Part shown: positions 50,024 through 59,694 of the stretch, piece by piece
Numbering within the stretch: the first letter of the stretch is position 1
Layout of the letters: the number at the start of each line of letters is the position of its first letter
Assembly: GCA_011525785.1 (NCBI GenBank)
Contig: WYBT01000025.1
Coordinates: 53,493-117,492 of the forward strand
Length of the DNA stretch: 64,000 nt
Reading direction: 5' to 3'
Source: Planctomycetaceae bacterium
GTDB lineage: Bacteria; Planctomycetota; UBA1135; GCA-002686595
Notes under the pieces: model-generated
What the model saw: the letters and a program-made list of their open reading frames with translations, nothing else
Database searches by the model: none
What the model was told of the DNA's origin: nothing
Translations under genes and position numbers: made by a program

Positions 50024-52780
50024 GTGAGCTCACTCCAGCCGCTTCCGCCCCGACCGACCGCCAGCCTGCGCGAACTTGCCCTCGTGGCCCTTGTCGCCGG
50101 TGTCTGGACCGCGTGGCTCCTCCGGGACGCGCTGTTCGGCGGGGCGCTCGCGCTCGTCGGCGCGGGCGAAGGCGAGTTCGCGCACGCCGCGGCGCGCTTC
50201 GTCGCGCGCTCGTGGGCTGCGGGCGACGCGCCCTGGTGGAACCCGCACGTCGGCGCGGGCGCGCCGGGCCTGGGCAACCCGCTGCTCGGAGTGCTCGACC
50301 CGCAGTCGCTGCCGCTCGTGCTGGCGCAGCGCCTGGGCGGCCTCGAAGCGTTGAGCGCAACCATGAGCTGGCTCGCGTGGGCGCGCGTCGTCGCCGCGGC
50401 CGTCGGCGCCTACGCGCTCGCACGCCGCATTGCCCTTGCTCCCGCGGGGGCCTGGATCGCCGCGCTTTCGTTCGCTGGCGCGGGCTACCTCGCGTTGAGC
50501 GCGCTCGAGGCGGGCGGACGCGTCGCGTGGCTCGCGCCCTGGATCCTGCTCGCGCTGGAGCGGCTGCGCGCGACGGGCGGACGCCGCGGCGCCGTGGGCC
50601 TCGCGCTGAGCGTCGCGCTGGCGCTGGGCGCCGGTCAACTCGAGACCGCGCTGTTCGTGCTGGCCCTGGCGCTCGCCTGGGCCGTGCACGTGCTCCGCGA
50701 GCACGCACACGCGGGCCGCAACGCGTTGCTCGCGCTCGTGTGCGGAGCAGCGCTCGCCGCTCCGGTGTTGGCCCCGGCGCTCAGTTACCTCGCGCGCTCC
50801 ACGCTGCTCGCGACGCGCGCGGCGCAGGAGCGCGGTCTCGACTTGCTCGACGTCGGGCTGCTCGCGCTGCTCGCGGGCGCACTGTGGCGCGCGCGGGAGC
50901 TCGGTGCGCGCCTGGTCGATGACGGCGCGCGTGAACAGCGCTTCGCGGTCGGCGTGGCCGTCGCATTCGCGTTGCTGGCCTTGCTGGTCGCAGCGCTCGC
51001 GCCCTGGCCCGACAGCGCTCGGCGGCTGCTGCTGTTCGATCTGTTCGGCAGTCCCGGCGACCCGCAGGGCTACTGGGGCGAAGGTCGCTTCGCGGACGCC
51101 GCTCGCGGTTGGATTGCGCCGTTCGCGCTCACGCTCGCGCTGGCGGGTCTGCTCGCTCCGGGGCTCGGGCCGGTGCGTGTCGCAGGAGTGCTGCGCTGGA
51201 GCGGCGCGCTCGGGCTCGTGTTGAGCTGCGGTGCGCCCGCCGCCGCGCAGTTCGCCGCACAGCTCCCGTTCGTCGAGCTGTGCGATCCGCGGCACGTCGG
51301 CGCCGCGGCAAGCCTGGTGCTCGCGTTGCTCGCCGGCGCGGCCTTCGAGCACGCCAGCGCCTGGGCGCGCGCGAGTGCGGCGGCCAGCGTCGCACTGCTC
51401 GCAGGTGCGCTGGTCTTCGTCAGCGCCTCGCGCGAGAGCGCTGCGCCGCCGCTGGCCGAGCTGGACGGCGGCGACGGGCTCGTGGCGCTCGTCCGCAAGC
51501 CCGAGCCGCTGCTGGCGCGCGGCGCGCTGGCCTTCGAGGGCTGGATCCACCCCGAACTGGCGGTCGAGTCCGCGGCCGTGCGCGTGTCGCGCGCCGGCGA
51601 GCCCGCGCCCGACGCCCACGCCTTGCCGCTGCCGCTCGAGCTGTCGACGAGCGCGCCGCGGGCTGCCGACGTCGAGCTCGCGCCGGCTGGCGCGCTGTGG
51701 TTCCGCGCGCCGCACTTGAACGCCGCCGATCTCGCCGAAGGCTCGTGGGAGTTCGCGCTCGTGCTGCGCGGCGCGGACGGTCGCGTGCTGAGCGAGCGCG
51801 TGCTGTGCGCCGCGACGGTCGACCGTCCGCGTCGCACGAGCCTCGCCAGTCTGGTCCTGGTGTTCGCCAGCGCCTTCGCCGCGCTTTGGCTCCGTCCGAC
51901 TCAGCGCGTCGCGGCGCCACTGGCCGTTGCGTTGGTGATGGCGGCGAGTTCGTGGTTCCAGCACGAACTGCATGCGAGCCGACCGCTCGGGCAACTGTTC
52001 GGCGCGCCGGAGCGCTGCGAGGCGATCGCCGCAGCCGCTGGCGAGGGGCGCGTGATGTGCGACTTCGGGATCGTCTCGCCGCACGCGGCGCTGGGCCTGG
52101 GCTGGCGCGCGCTCGAGGCGCGCGACGGGCTCGGGCTGGCCGAGTTCGACGCGCTGCGGCCGGCGGTGCTGGCGCCGGGCGAGCATCCGGCGCTGGGCTT
52201 CGCGGCCAGCGGCTTCGACGAGCGCACCAGCCTCGCCCAACGCTTCGACGTGCGCCTGCTCGCGCAACGCGGCGAGCGCCGCCGGTCCGGCGCGGCGACG
52301 ACGAGCGTCGACGGCGTCAAGCTGCACCGACTCGACTCGCTCGGCCCCGCGCGGCTCGTCGCCGAACTCTTGCCAGCGGAGCTGGCGCGCAAGGCGCTGC
52401 GCGAGTTCGACGCGGCGCAGCAGGCCTTCATCAGCGGCGACATCGCCTGGGGGCCGCGCCAGCCGTTCCGCAGCGGCGCGGTGGAGCTGCGCGAGCGCGG
52501 CAATCACTCCATCGAACTGCGGGCGCAACTCGACGGCGACGCGCTGCTCGTGGTGGGGGAGCAGAGTGCGCCCGGCTGGAGCGCGCGCGTCGACGGCCGC
52601 GAGGCGCTGCTCCTGGAGGCCGACGAGCTGTTCCTCGCCGTTCCGCTCGGCGCGGGCGAGCACACGCTCGAATTCCGTTACTCGCCGCCGCTGTTGCGCG
52701 TGGGCGTGTTCCTCGCGCTGCTCGGCGCCGCAGGGCTCGCGTTGCTCGCGTTCAGAGCCCGCGCAGCCACTGCGGCCTGA
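50024..52780 (+). CDS. YfhO-like polytopic membrane protein
   Basis: 918 residues from GTG 50024, chosen because the preceding in-frame sequence belongs to the duplicated non-coding block. About 11-13 hydrophobic segments fill the first 450 residues (SLRELALVALVAGVWTAWLL; a loop with DAPWWNPHVGAGAPGLGNPL; repeated Leu/Ala-rich spans). A large outside domain follows (about 470-880), including GDALLVVGEQSAPGWSARVD, a pattern seen near the end of YfhO-family proteins, then a last transmembrane segment. The family is linked to modification of envelope polymers such as teichoic-acid glycosylation; here the substrate is unknown. Its last 29 bases overlap the convergent radical SAM gene. Confidence 0.75.
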   Translation: MSSLQPLPPRPTASLRELALVALVAGVWTAWLLRDALFGGALALVGAGEGEFAHAAARFVARSWAAGDAPWWNPHVGAGAPGLGNPLLGVLDPQSLPLVLAQRLGGLEALSATMSWLAWARVVAAAVGAYALARRIALAPAGAWIAALSFAGAGYLALSALEAGGRVAWLAPWILLALERLRATGGRRGAVGLALSVALALGAGQLETALFVLALALAWAVHVLREHAHAGRNALLALVCGAALAAPVLAPALSYLARSTLLATRAAQERGLDLLDVGLLALLAGALWRARELGARLVDDGAREQRFAVGVAVAFALLALLVAALAPWPDSARRLLLFDLFGSPGDPQGYWGEGRFADAARGWIAPFALTLALAGLLAPGLGPVRVAGVLRWSGALGLVLSCGAPAAAQFAAQLPFVELCDPRHVGAAASLVLALLAGAAFEHASAWARASAAASVALLAGALVFVSASRESAAPPLAELDGGDGLVALVRKPEPLLARGALAFEGWIHPELAVESAAVRVSRAGEPAPDAHALPLPLELSTSAPRAADVELAPAGALWFRAPHLNAADLAEGSWEFALVLRGADGRVLSERVLCAATVDRPRRTSLASLVLVFASAFAALWLRPTQRVAAPLAVALVMAASSWFQHELHASRPLGQLFGAPERCEAIAAAAGEGRVMCDFGIVSPHAALGLGWRALEARDGLGLAEFDALRPAVLAPGEHPALGFAASGFDERTSLAQRFDVRLLAQRGERRRSGAATTSVDGVKLHRLDSLGPARLVAELLPAELARKALREFDAAQQAFISGDIAWGPRQPFRSGAVELRERGNHSIELRAQLDGDALLVVGEQSAPGWSARVDGREALLLEADELFLAVPLGAGEHTLEFRYSPPLLRVGVFLALLGAAGLALLAFRARAATAA

Positions 52781-53630
52781 ACGGCGCGGCCGCGGGGCGC
52801 GCGAGCACGCCGTCGAGCGCGCGCACCATCGCCTGCTTGTCCTTGGGCAGCGTGCCCGACAGCGCGAGGTAGTTGCTGGCGTGGTTGGAGCGGAAGATCG
52901 AGCCCGAGAGCTCGAGCGCGGCCACGAACTCGCGCAGCTCGGCGGCGAGCTCGAGCGGCGAGAGCTCGTCGACTTCGCCGCGCGCGGCGGCCTCGAACAG
53001 CGGCGTGCCTTCGACGGGCGTCATCACCAGCGTGCTGACGAAGCGCGGATCGATGGCGTTCACGACGCGCGCGCTCTCGAGCGCGTGCTCGCGGCTGAGC
53101 GCGCGTCCGCCCGCGCCGAGCAGGACCATGGTGGAGAGCTTCACGCCGGCCTCGTGCGCCTTGAGCGCGACGCGGATCATCTCGGCCGCATCAACGCCCT
53201 TCACCAGGCGCGCGAGCACCTCGTCGTGGCCGCTCTCGACGCCCAGGTAGTACAGCGTCAGTCCGCGCTCGCGCAGCTCGCGCATCTCCTCCACGCTGCG
53301 CACCTGCAGCGACTGCGGGCTCGCGTAGCAGCTCACGCGCGCGAGCGGCCCGAAGGCCGCGCGCAACTCGTCGAGCAGCGCGCCGAGGAAACTCGCCTTG
53401 GCCATCAGCGCGTCGCCGTCGGCGAGGAACACCTTGCGCACGCCGGGCAGGTTCGCGCGCGCCCAAGCGATCTCGGCGCGCAGCTCTTCGAGCTTGCGCA
53501 CCTTGAAGCGCTTGTGGCGGTACATCGCGCAGAACGAGCACTCGTTGTAGGAGCACCCGAGCGTCGCCTGCAGGATCAGGCTGTCCGCTTCGGAGGGCGG
53601 ACGGTAGAGCGGCTCGGCGTAGCGGATCAC
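52752..53630 (-). CDS. Radical SAM enzyme
   Basis: 292 residues from GTG 53630 (VIRYAEPLYRPPSEADSLIL). The frame extends upstream but without family-like sequence. The [4Fe-4S] motif is TLGCSYNECSFCAMYRHKRF (C-x4-C-x2-C, one residue longer than the classic C-x3-C-x2-C). KVFLADGDALMA and LTLYYLGVESGHDEVLARL match the SAM-binding and strand motifs of Elp3/MiaB-like radical SAM proteins. It lies 17 bases after the O-antigen-ligase-like gene, so the two are cotranscribed. The reaction is unknown. Confidence 0.9.
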   Translation of the reverse strand: MIRYAEPLYRPPSEADSLILQATLGCSYNECSFCAMYRHKRFKVRKLEELRAEIAWARANLPGVRKVFLADGDALMAKASFLGALLDELRAAFGPLARVSCYASPQSLQVRSVEEMRELRERGLTLYYLGVESGHDEVLARLVKGVDAAEMIRVALKAHEAGVKLSTMVLLGAGGRALSREHALESARVVNAIDPRFVSTLVMTPVEGTPLFEAAARGEVDELSPLELAAELREFVAALELSGSIFRSNHASNYLALSGTLPKDKQAMVRALDGVLARPAAAPFRPQWLRGL

Positions 53631-53647
53631 GGCGCGTCTCTCAGACT

Positions 53648-55879
53648 TCAGCGCAGCAGCAGCCCGGCGTCCATGAGGGCCTGGCCCGCCCAGGTCGGAA
53701 GTCGACGCAGCTCGTCCGGCCGCGCGCGCAGTCCGGCGCACTCGCTGCGCGCGGCGTCGCGTTCACCGGCGAGCGCGAGCGCCGCGGCGTATTCCAGGCG
53801 CAGCGCGCGCGACCAGCTCGTCGCGCCGTCGCTGCCGACCTGCGCCAGGCAGCGGCGCGCCTGCCGGTAGCTGCGCACCGCGTCGGACGGCGCCCCGCGC
53901 TCGGCGTGCTCGCGCGCCCAACTCACGTGCGCCGAGCCTTCGAGCGCGTTCGCCTCGGCCTCGCTCAGCCCGTCGAGCGGCCTGCGCGCCGCGTCGTGCG
54001 CACGCTCGGCGTCGAGCGCCGCCAAGCGCTCGTCGGCGCGCGCGAACAGCTCCCAGCCGCGCTGGAGGTCGAGCTCGCGCAGCGCGCCGACGGCCCAGTC
54101 GCGCAGCGCGCGCTCGCGCGGTGCGTCGGTCTGCGCGAGGTAGCGCTCGGCCTGCTCGAGTTCGCCGTGGCGCGCCTCGAGCAACGCCAGGTTGCGCAAC
54201 AGGCCGGGATGGGCCGGGTCGAGTTCGAGCGCGCGCAACCAGGCCTCGCGCGCGGCTGCGATGCGGCCGCCGCGCACGTGCGCGAGCCCCAGTTGCATCC
54301 AGGCCTCGAAGGAATGCGGGCGCAGCGCCAGCACCTCGCCCCAGGCCGCGGCGACCCGTTCGAAGTCGTCGGCTTCGCCCTGCGGCTCCAGCGCGCGCGC
54401 TTGGAGGCTGCGGGCCAGCACCGAATCGGGGCGCGTCTCGAGCACGAAGGCCAGGCCCTCGCTCGGGCGCCCGCGCTCGAAGTAGGTGCGCAGCGCGCGG
54501 CCGTGGAGGCCCAGTCCGAGCGCGCGCGGAACCTGCAGCGCGATCGCGAGGCCCGCCACCGCGAGGGCCGAGTACTCGCCCAGGCGCGGTTGCGTTGAGA
54601 ACTGCGGCGCGGCGGGCGCGCACACCGCGCCGATCAACGCGAACGCGAGCGACGCGCTGACCGGGTTGGAGCTGAGCGGCTCGCGGGCGAGGCCGTTGAT
54701 GAGCACCGCCAGCAGCCCCAACGCGAGCGGAAGGCGCTCGCGTTCGCCGCGCCGCAACAGCGAAAGCGCGCGGAAGGCAGCGAAGGCGTACAGCCCGATC
54801 AGCAGCGCGCCGCCGAGCGGCCCGCAGTCGCTCAGCGCCTGCAGGTAGTCGTTGTGCGCGTGCTGGACCTCGGTCTCCTGCCCCGGCAGCCGCCGGCCGA
54901 GCGACGAGAGTTCGATCTCGCGCGGATCGCGGAAGGGCGGGAATTGAGCCGCGAATTGACCCGGACCGACTCCCAGCACGCCGGCGTGCGCGAGCAGCGC
55001 CGGGACGCGCGCCCAGATCAGGCGTCGCACCTCGATCCCGCCGCTGTTGTCGACGCCGGCGACGGGAGCGCCTTCGACGCGCGGCGCACTGGCCGGACGC
55101 GGCGCGATGCGACCGGCGGCGAAGCCGATCAGCGCGAACACCGCGGCCAGTGCGAGCAGCTTGCGCGAGTCGCGGGTGAGCGCGACACCGACCAGCGCTG
55201 CGAGGGCGAGGGACAGCGCGCCGGCGAACACCGGTGCGATGCCGACGTAGAAGCCGTACGCGAGCGCGCTCAGCCCGCCGAGCCAGCGCCAGGGACCGCT
55301 GTCCCACACGGCGAGGCCCAGGCCTGCCGCAGCTCCGATCAAGCCGGCCTCCGAGATCGAGCCGCTGTTGCCGAGCACGCCGCTGAACTGGTGTTCGCCG
55401 TCCGCGAGCGAGGGGCCGACGGCGACCAGCGAAACCACCGCGGCCGCTCTGGCGAGCCAGACGCGTCCGGAGCGGTCGAGCGCCGCGCCGCCCAGCAGCA
55501 GTGCGAACGAACTGGCGGCGAGCAGGCGCCAGCGGTCGAACTCGAGCGTGTCGGTCGGCGCGTTGCGCGAGGCGCTGAGCAGTGCGAGCGCCGCCGCGGC
55601 GGCGAACACGAGCGCGGGAACGGGCCGCACCGTGCGCCGCAGCGTGAACAGCAGCGCGAACATCGGGAGCGCCGCAAGCGCCCCGATCGCAGCGCCGGTC
55701 ACCTCGGGATACAGATCGCCGCTGAGCGAGGCCTCGCGCGGCCAGGGCCACAGGAGCTTGAGCGCCGGAAAGGCCAGCACTGCTCCCAACACTCCCGCGA
55801 GCACGCGCTGCAGGCTGCGCCAGGGCGCGAGCGGGTGCAGCGCATCGGAACTCGGCGAACTCTGGGGGGCGTGGTCCAA
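53648..55879 (-). CDS. O-antigen ligase/Wzy-like membrane protein with C-terminal TPR region
   Basis: About 743 residues. The start is uncertain: TTG 55879 is the furthest upstream plausible codon, and a later GTG is possible. Ten or so hydrophobic segments (residues about 25-440) contain the Wzy_C/WaaL signature VQHAHNDYLQALSDCGPLGG with a following transmembrane span. Residues about 470-740 are TPR-like (FEAWMQLGLAHVRGGRIAAA, LELDPAHPGLLRNLALLEAR). Proteins with this layout ligate or polymerise surface polysaccharide, or glycosylate exported proteins, at the outer face of the inner membrane. It diverges from the arylsulfotransferase-like gene at 56033. Confidence 0.83.
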   Translation of the reverse strand: MDHAPQSSPSSDALHPLAPWRSLQRVLAGVLGAVLAFPALKLLWPWPREASLSGDLYPEVTGAAIGALAALPMFALLFTLRRTVRPVPALVFAAAAALALLSASRNAPTDTLEFDRWRLLAASSFALLLGGAALDRSGRVWLARAAAVVSLVAVGPSLADGEHQFSGVLGNSGSISEAGLIGAAAGLGLAVWDSGPWRWLGGLSALAYGFYVGIAPVFAGALSLALAALVGVALTRDSRKLLALAAVFALIGFAAGRIAPRPASAPRVEGAPVAGVDNSGGIEVRRLIWARVPALLAHAGVLGVGPGQFAAQFPPFRDPREIELSSLGRRLPGQETEVQHAHNDYLQALSDCGPLGGALLIGLYAFAAFRALSLLRRGERERLPLALGLLAVLINGLAREPLSSNPVSASLAFALIGAVCAPAAPQFSTQPRLGEYSALAVAGLAIALQVPRALGLGLHGRALRTYFERGRPSEGLAFVLETRPDSVLARSLQARALEPQGEADDFERVAAAWGEVLALRPHSFEAWMQLGLAHVRGGRIAAAREAWLRALELDPAHPGLLRNLALLEARHGELEQAERYLAQTDAPRERALRDWAVGALRELDLQRGWELFARADERLAALDAERAHDAARRPLDGLSEAEANALEGSAHVSWAREHAERGAPSDAVRSYRQARRCLAQVGSDGATSWSRALRLEYAAALALAGERDAARSECAGLRARPDELRRLPTWAGQALMDAGLLLR

Positions 55880-56032
55880 GGCGGTGCGGGGCGTGCGGAG
55901 TGCGCCACAGAGTAGCGAGCCCTCGCACGCGTCGACGGGTCCGGCCGCAGCTCTCCGAGCAACTCTTCGGAGCGCCGAATAGGATGCGCGCCCGCTCGAA
56001 CGCCCGACCGTGGCCCCGCTTGGACTGCGCTT

Positions 56033-57547
56033 GTGATCTCGATCTTCCTGCTCGCGTGCTTGGGTCCGAGTGTCGTGCAGGACGCCGCGCCCGCTGCTGA
56101 GGCGCCGCCGAGCGTGCAACGCGGCTTGCGGGTTCGCGAGAAGGACGCCTTCGACGGCTACTCGCTCTACACGCCTCTGCGCGGCGCCACCGCGTACCTG
56201 CTCGACATGCAGGGCGAGGTCGCGCACTCCTGGAAGCACGATCTGCCGCCCATGGGCTGCTATCTCCTCGAGAACGGCCGCTTGCTGCTGCTCTCGCGCA
56301 TCGACGACAACCCGGTGTTCTTCGGTGGCGGCATCGGCGGGCGCATCACCGAGTACGACTGGGACGGAACGCTGACCTGGGAGTACGTGCTCTCCACCGA
56401 GGAGCGCATCCTGCACCACGACCTCGAGCCGCTGCCCAATGGCAACGTGCTCGCGATCGTGTGGAACCGCCTCAGCGCCGAGGAAGCGATCGCGCTCGGC
56501 CGCGACCCGCGCGTGGTGGGGGAGCGCGGCCTGTGGCCCGACTCTGTGATCGAGATCGAACCCACGCGGCCCGCGGGCGGCAAGATCGTGTGGGAGTGGC
56601 GCGCGATCGACCACCTGGTGCAGGACTTCGACCGCACCAAGGCCAACTTCGGCGTCGTCGCCGACCGTCCCGAGCGCATCGACATCAACGGCGAGCATCG
56701 CAGCGAAGCTCCGCTCACAGCCGAGCAGCAACGCGCGCAACGCGAGCGCGAGCGGCAGTTGCGCGAGCTGGGCTACGCGGGCGGCGACGACTCGAGCGAA
56801 GACGCGCCGGAGGAGCCGCCGGAGAAGCGGCGCGCGGACTGGTTGCACACCAACTCGGTCGACTACAACGCCGAGCACGATCTTGTCGCGCTCTCGACGC
56901 CCGAGTTCTGCGAGATCTGGATCATCGATCACTCGACCAGCACGCAAGAGGCGCGCGGCTCGAGCGGCGGGCGCTGGGGCAAGGGCGGCGACCTGCTCTA
57001 TCGCTGGGGCAATCCGCGTCAGTACGGCGCGGGCCAGGACAGCGACCGACAGCTCTACTACCAGCATCAACCCGAGTGGATTCCCGCCGGTTGTCCGGGC
57101 GCGGGCAACCTGCTCGTGTTCAACAACGGCTCGGAGCGCACGCCGCTCGAGTTCAGCAGCGTGGACGAGCTGGTGCTGCCCTTCGATCCCAAGCGCGGCT
57201 TCTCACGCGAGCGCGGTCAGGCGTTTGCGCCCGCGGCGCCGGTGTGGAGCTATTCCGCGCCGAGCCCTGCGGACTTCTACTCGTCGTTCATCTCGGGCGC
57301 GCAGCGCTTGCCCAACGGCAACACCTTCATCTGCTCGGGCAAACAGGGGCGCCTGTTCGAAGTCACCGCCGACAAGCGCATCGTGTGGGAGTTCTGGAAC
57401 CCCTGGGGCGGCGAGATGCCCGAGTCGTTGGGCAAGGCCAATCCCAACCCGCGCAAGAACTCGCCGGTCGAGCCGGTCAGCGTCTTCCGCGCGACGCGCC
57501 TTGCGAGCGACCACCCCGGGCTCGCGCGGCTGCGCGCCGGGAAATAG
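56033..57547 (+). CDS. Arylsulfotransferase (ASST)-like exported protein
   Basis: 504 residues from GTG 56033. A very short hydrophobic start ending in LLAC (Cys 9) could be a lipobox, or the true start lies slightly upstream. The body is a beta-propeller with repeating 'LPNGN' strands: YLLDMQGEVAHSWKHDLPPM, HHDLEPLPNGNVLAIVWNR, WLHTNSVDYNAEHDLVALST, LLVFNNGSERTPLEF and GAQRLPNGNTFICSGKQGRL then IVWEFWNP. This fits the arylsulfotransferase family, which moves sulfate between phenolic compounds. A charged insert (about 220-262, Arg/Glu/Asp-rich) interrupts it. Whether it acts on sulfate is unproven. Convergent with ftsY, 16 bases apart. Confidence 0.78.
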   Translation: MISIFLLACLGPSVVQDAAPAAEAPPSVQRGLRVREKDAFDGYSLYTPLRGATAYLLDMQGEVAHSWKHDLPPMGCYLLENGRLLLLSRIDDNPVFFGGGIGGRITEYDWDGTLTWEYVLSTEERILHHDLEPLPNGNVLAIVWNRLSAEEAIALGRDPRVVGERGLWPDSVIEIEPTRPAGGKIVWEWRAIDHLVQDFDRTKANFGVVADRPERIDINGEHRSEAPLTAEQQRAQRERERQLRELGYAGGDDSSEDAPEEPPEKRRADWLHTNSVDYNAEHDLVALSTPEFCEIWIIDHSTSTQEARGSSGGRWGKGGDLLYRWGNPRQYGAGQDSDRQLYYQHQPEWIPAGCPGAGNLLVFNNGSERTPLEFSSVDELVLPFDPKRGFSRERGQAFAPAAPVWSYSAPSPADFYSSFISGAQRLPNGNTFICSGKQGRLFEVTADKRIVWEFWNPWGGEMPESLGKANPNPRKNSPVEPVSVFRATRLASDHPGLARLRAGK

Positions 57548-57563
57548 GCCGTCCGCCGAGCGT

Positions 57564-58493
57564 TCAGCGCGCGACGGTGGTGCTGACGAGCGCGTCGACG
57601 AAGGCTTGGGGCTCGAAGGGCTCGAGCAGCTCGAGCTGCTCGCCGGTGCCGATGTAGCGCACGGGCAGCTTCAACTCGCGCACGATCGAACACACCGCGC
57701 CGCCGCGCGCGGTTCCGTCGAGCTTGGTCACGATCAGCCCCGTCACCGGAACGTGCGCGGTGAACAGCTTGGCCTGTTGGATCGCGTTCTGGCCGTTGAC
57801 GCCATCGATCACCAGCCACACTTCGTGCGGCGCGCCCGGCAGGCGTTTTTGGATCACGCGCTGCACCTTGCCGAGCTGCTCCATCAGGTTCTTCTGCGTG
57901 TGCAGTCGGCCCGCGGTGTCGAGGATCGCGACGTCGATGCCGAGCACGCATGCGCTCTCGACGGCGTCGAAGGCCACCGAGGCGGGGTCCGCGCCCTCCT
58001 TGGCGCGCACGATCGGCGCGCGGTTGCGATCGGCCCAGATCTCGAGCTGTTCTGCGGCGGCGGCGCGGAAGGTGTCGCAGGCGCCGAGCAGCACGCTCTT
58101 GCCCTGGCTCTGGAAACGGTGCGCGAGCTTGGCGATCGAGGTGGTCTTGCCGGAGCCGTTGACGCCCACGACGAGGATCACGGTGGGCTTGGCGTCGAAG
58201 CGCACTTCGCCGTACGGCACGTCGGGCGGGGCGACGAACGACAGCAGCACCTCGCGCAGCACCGCGCGCACTTCGTCCTCGCCCTTGATCGAGCCCAGCG
58301 CGTGCAGGCGGTTGATCTCGCTCATCACCTCGGAGGCGACCGGCCCCAGGTCCGACTGGTACAGCACGGCCTCGAGCTCGGCGAGCAGCGCGGCGTCGAT
58401 CGGGCGCGCTCCGCGGAAGACCTTGGCGATGCCCTCCGAGAGCGCCTCGCGCGTGCGCGACAGACTCGACTTGAGTCGGTCGAAGAGTCCCAT
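57564..58493 (-). CDS. ftsY: Signal recognition particle receptor FtsY
   Basis: 309 residues, the compact form without the long acidic A domain. N domain from MGLFDRLKSSLSRTREALSE, then the GTPase G domain: P-loop VGVNGSGKTTSIAKLA, ACDTFRAAAAEQLEIWA, switch LDTAGRLHTQKNLM, specificity VTKLDGTARGGAV and GTGEQLELLEPFEPQAFVDA. It docks ribosome-SRP complexes at the inner membrane for cotranslational insertion. It starts 3 bases after the nusB stop and belongs to the ribH-nusB-ftsY transcript. Confidence 0.96.
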   Translation of the reverse strand: MGLFDRLKSSLSRTREALSEGIAKVFRGARPIDAALLAELEAVLYQSDLGPVASEVMSEINRLHALGSIKGEDEVRAVLREVLLSFVAPPDVPYGEVRFDAKPTVILVVGVNGSGKTTSIAKLAHRFQSQGKSVLLGACDTFRAAAAEQLEIWADRNRAPIVRAKEGADPASVAFDAVESACVLGIDVAILDTAGRLHTQKNLMEQLGKVQRVIQKRLPGAPHEVWLVIDGVNGQNAIQQAKLFTAHVPVTGLIVTKLDGTARGGAVCSIVRELKLPVRYIGTGEQLELLEPFEPQAFVDALVSTTVAR

Positions 58494-58496
58494 CGC

Positions 58497-58955
58497 CTAG
58501 AGCTCCCCGTCCGCCGCGGCAGCGTCCGCGTCCGCATCTGCGGGCGCGCTGTCGACGCGCTTGGACTTGATCTTGTCCAGGATGCCGTTGACGAACGCGC
58601 CGGTCTTCTGGGTCGAGTAGCGCTTGCCCAGCTCGATCGCTTCGTTGATCGCGACCTTGGGCGGGATGTCGCGGCAGTACAAGAGCTCGTAGGTCGCCAT
58701 GCGCAGCACGTTGCGGTCGATCACCGCCATGCGCGAGATGTCCCAGTTCTGCGCGGTGGCCGCGATCTCGCGGTCGAGCTCGTCCTGCATCTCGCGCACG
58801 CCGCCGACCAGCTTGGCGCAGAACGCGCGCGCCTCGCGATCGGGCTCCTCCTCGCGCACGACCTCTTCGGCAGCCTCGAGCGCGCTGTCGCCGCGCAGGT
58901 CGAGCTGATAGAGCACTTGCAGCGCGAGCTCGCGGCCGCGGGAGCGCTTCTTCAC
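58497..58955 (-). CDS. nusB: Transcription antitermination factor NusB
   Basis: 152 residues from GTG 58955, whose first bases overlap the ribH stop (GTGA). Helical NusB fold: [60 protein letters not shown] then [20 protein letters not shown] and [20 protein letters not shown]. It binds BoxA RNA with NusE (S10) for antitermination of rRNA operons. An acidic Asp/Ala tail of about 20 residues ends the protein. The ribH-nusB pairing is widespread in bacteria. Confidence 0.96.
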   Translation of the reverse strand: MKKRSRGRELALQVLYQLDLRGDSALEAAEEVVREEEPDREARAFCAKLVGGVREMQDELDREIAATAQNWDISRMAVIDRNVLRMATYELLYCRDIPPKVAINEAIELGKRYSTQKTGAFVNGILDKIKSKRVDSAPADADADAAAADGEL

Positions 58956-59530
58956 GAGCGCCTCCGCAGTTCTTCGCGCTGCACGGCGGCGCTCCAGTAG
59001 TCGCCGTACTCCTCGTCGGCGATCTGCGCGAGCGTGCGCAGGGTTCCGATCGCCGCGAGCGCCACTTCGCGGCCCTTGTCGTGGCCGCCCTCTCGACCGC
59101 CCGGCAGGGCGCGCGCGCGCGCTTGCTCGAGCGTCTCGCAGGTCAGCAGGCCGAACAGCACCGGCCGGCCGTACTCCTGGGCGACGCGCTGCAACGCGTG
59201 GCTCACCGCGGACGCGATGTGGAAGTCGTGGGTGGTCTCGCCCTTGAGCAGCACGCCGAAGCACAGCACGGCGTCGAACTGATCGGTCTCGAGCAGGCGC
59301 TCGGCCAGGATCGGCAACTCGAAGGCGCCCGGCGCAGGTACGGCCACGAAGGCGGGCTCGTCGTCGTCGGCATCCTCGCCCAGGCCCGCGGCGGTCAGCG
59401 TCTTCCAAGCCGAGTAGGCCATCGCCTCACACAGCTCGTGGTGGTACTGCGAAACGACCACCGCCACCCGCACCGAGTCGGGCAGGCGCGGGACGTTGGA
59501 CGGGGACGGGACTCGTGCGTCGCGGGTCAT
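58952..59530 (-). CDS. ribH: 6,7-dimethyl-8-ribityllumazine synthase
   Basis: 192 residues from ATG 59530 ([20 protein letters not shown]). It condenses 5-amino-6-ribitylaminouracil with dihydroxybutanone phosphate in riboflavin synthesis. Landmarks: [56 protein letters not shown] (the His lies at the usual catalytic position) and [19 protein letters not shown] charged insert DADDDE and a C-terminal extension make it longer than the usual 155-160. Overlaps nusB by 4 bases. Confidence 0.93.
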   Translation of the reverse strand: MTRDARVPSPSNVPRLPDSVRVAVVVSQYHHELCEAMAYSAWKTLTAAGLGEDADDDEPAFVAVPAPGAFELPILAERLLETDQFDAVLCFGVLLKGETTHDFHIASAVSHALQRVAQEYGRPVLFGLLTCETLEQARARALPGGREGGHDKGREVALAAIGTLRTLAQIADEEYGDYWSAAVQREELRRRS

Positions 59531-59624
59531 GGGCGAGGGCCAAAGAGCGGCGGTCCGAAGGGATCGAACGCGGGTTGCGGACGCAAGAGTGTAGCCGCAG
59601 CGCCGGGGCCCGCGAGTCTCGAGC

Positions 59625-59650
59625 GCGTGTCTTTGGCGCGTGTCTTTGGC
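59625..59650. repeat. Perfect 13-bp tandem repeat between ribH and glgC
   Basis: GCGTGTCTTTGGC occurs twice in a row (59625-59637 and 59638-59650), about 45 bases before the glgC ATG and 95 bases before the ribH start, in the divergent promoter region. A duplicated regulator site is possible, as is chance slippage. Confidence 0.8.
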
Positions 59651-59694
59651 CCGGCGCCTACGTACCATCGCGAGGGAACAGGAGATCACCGCGC

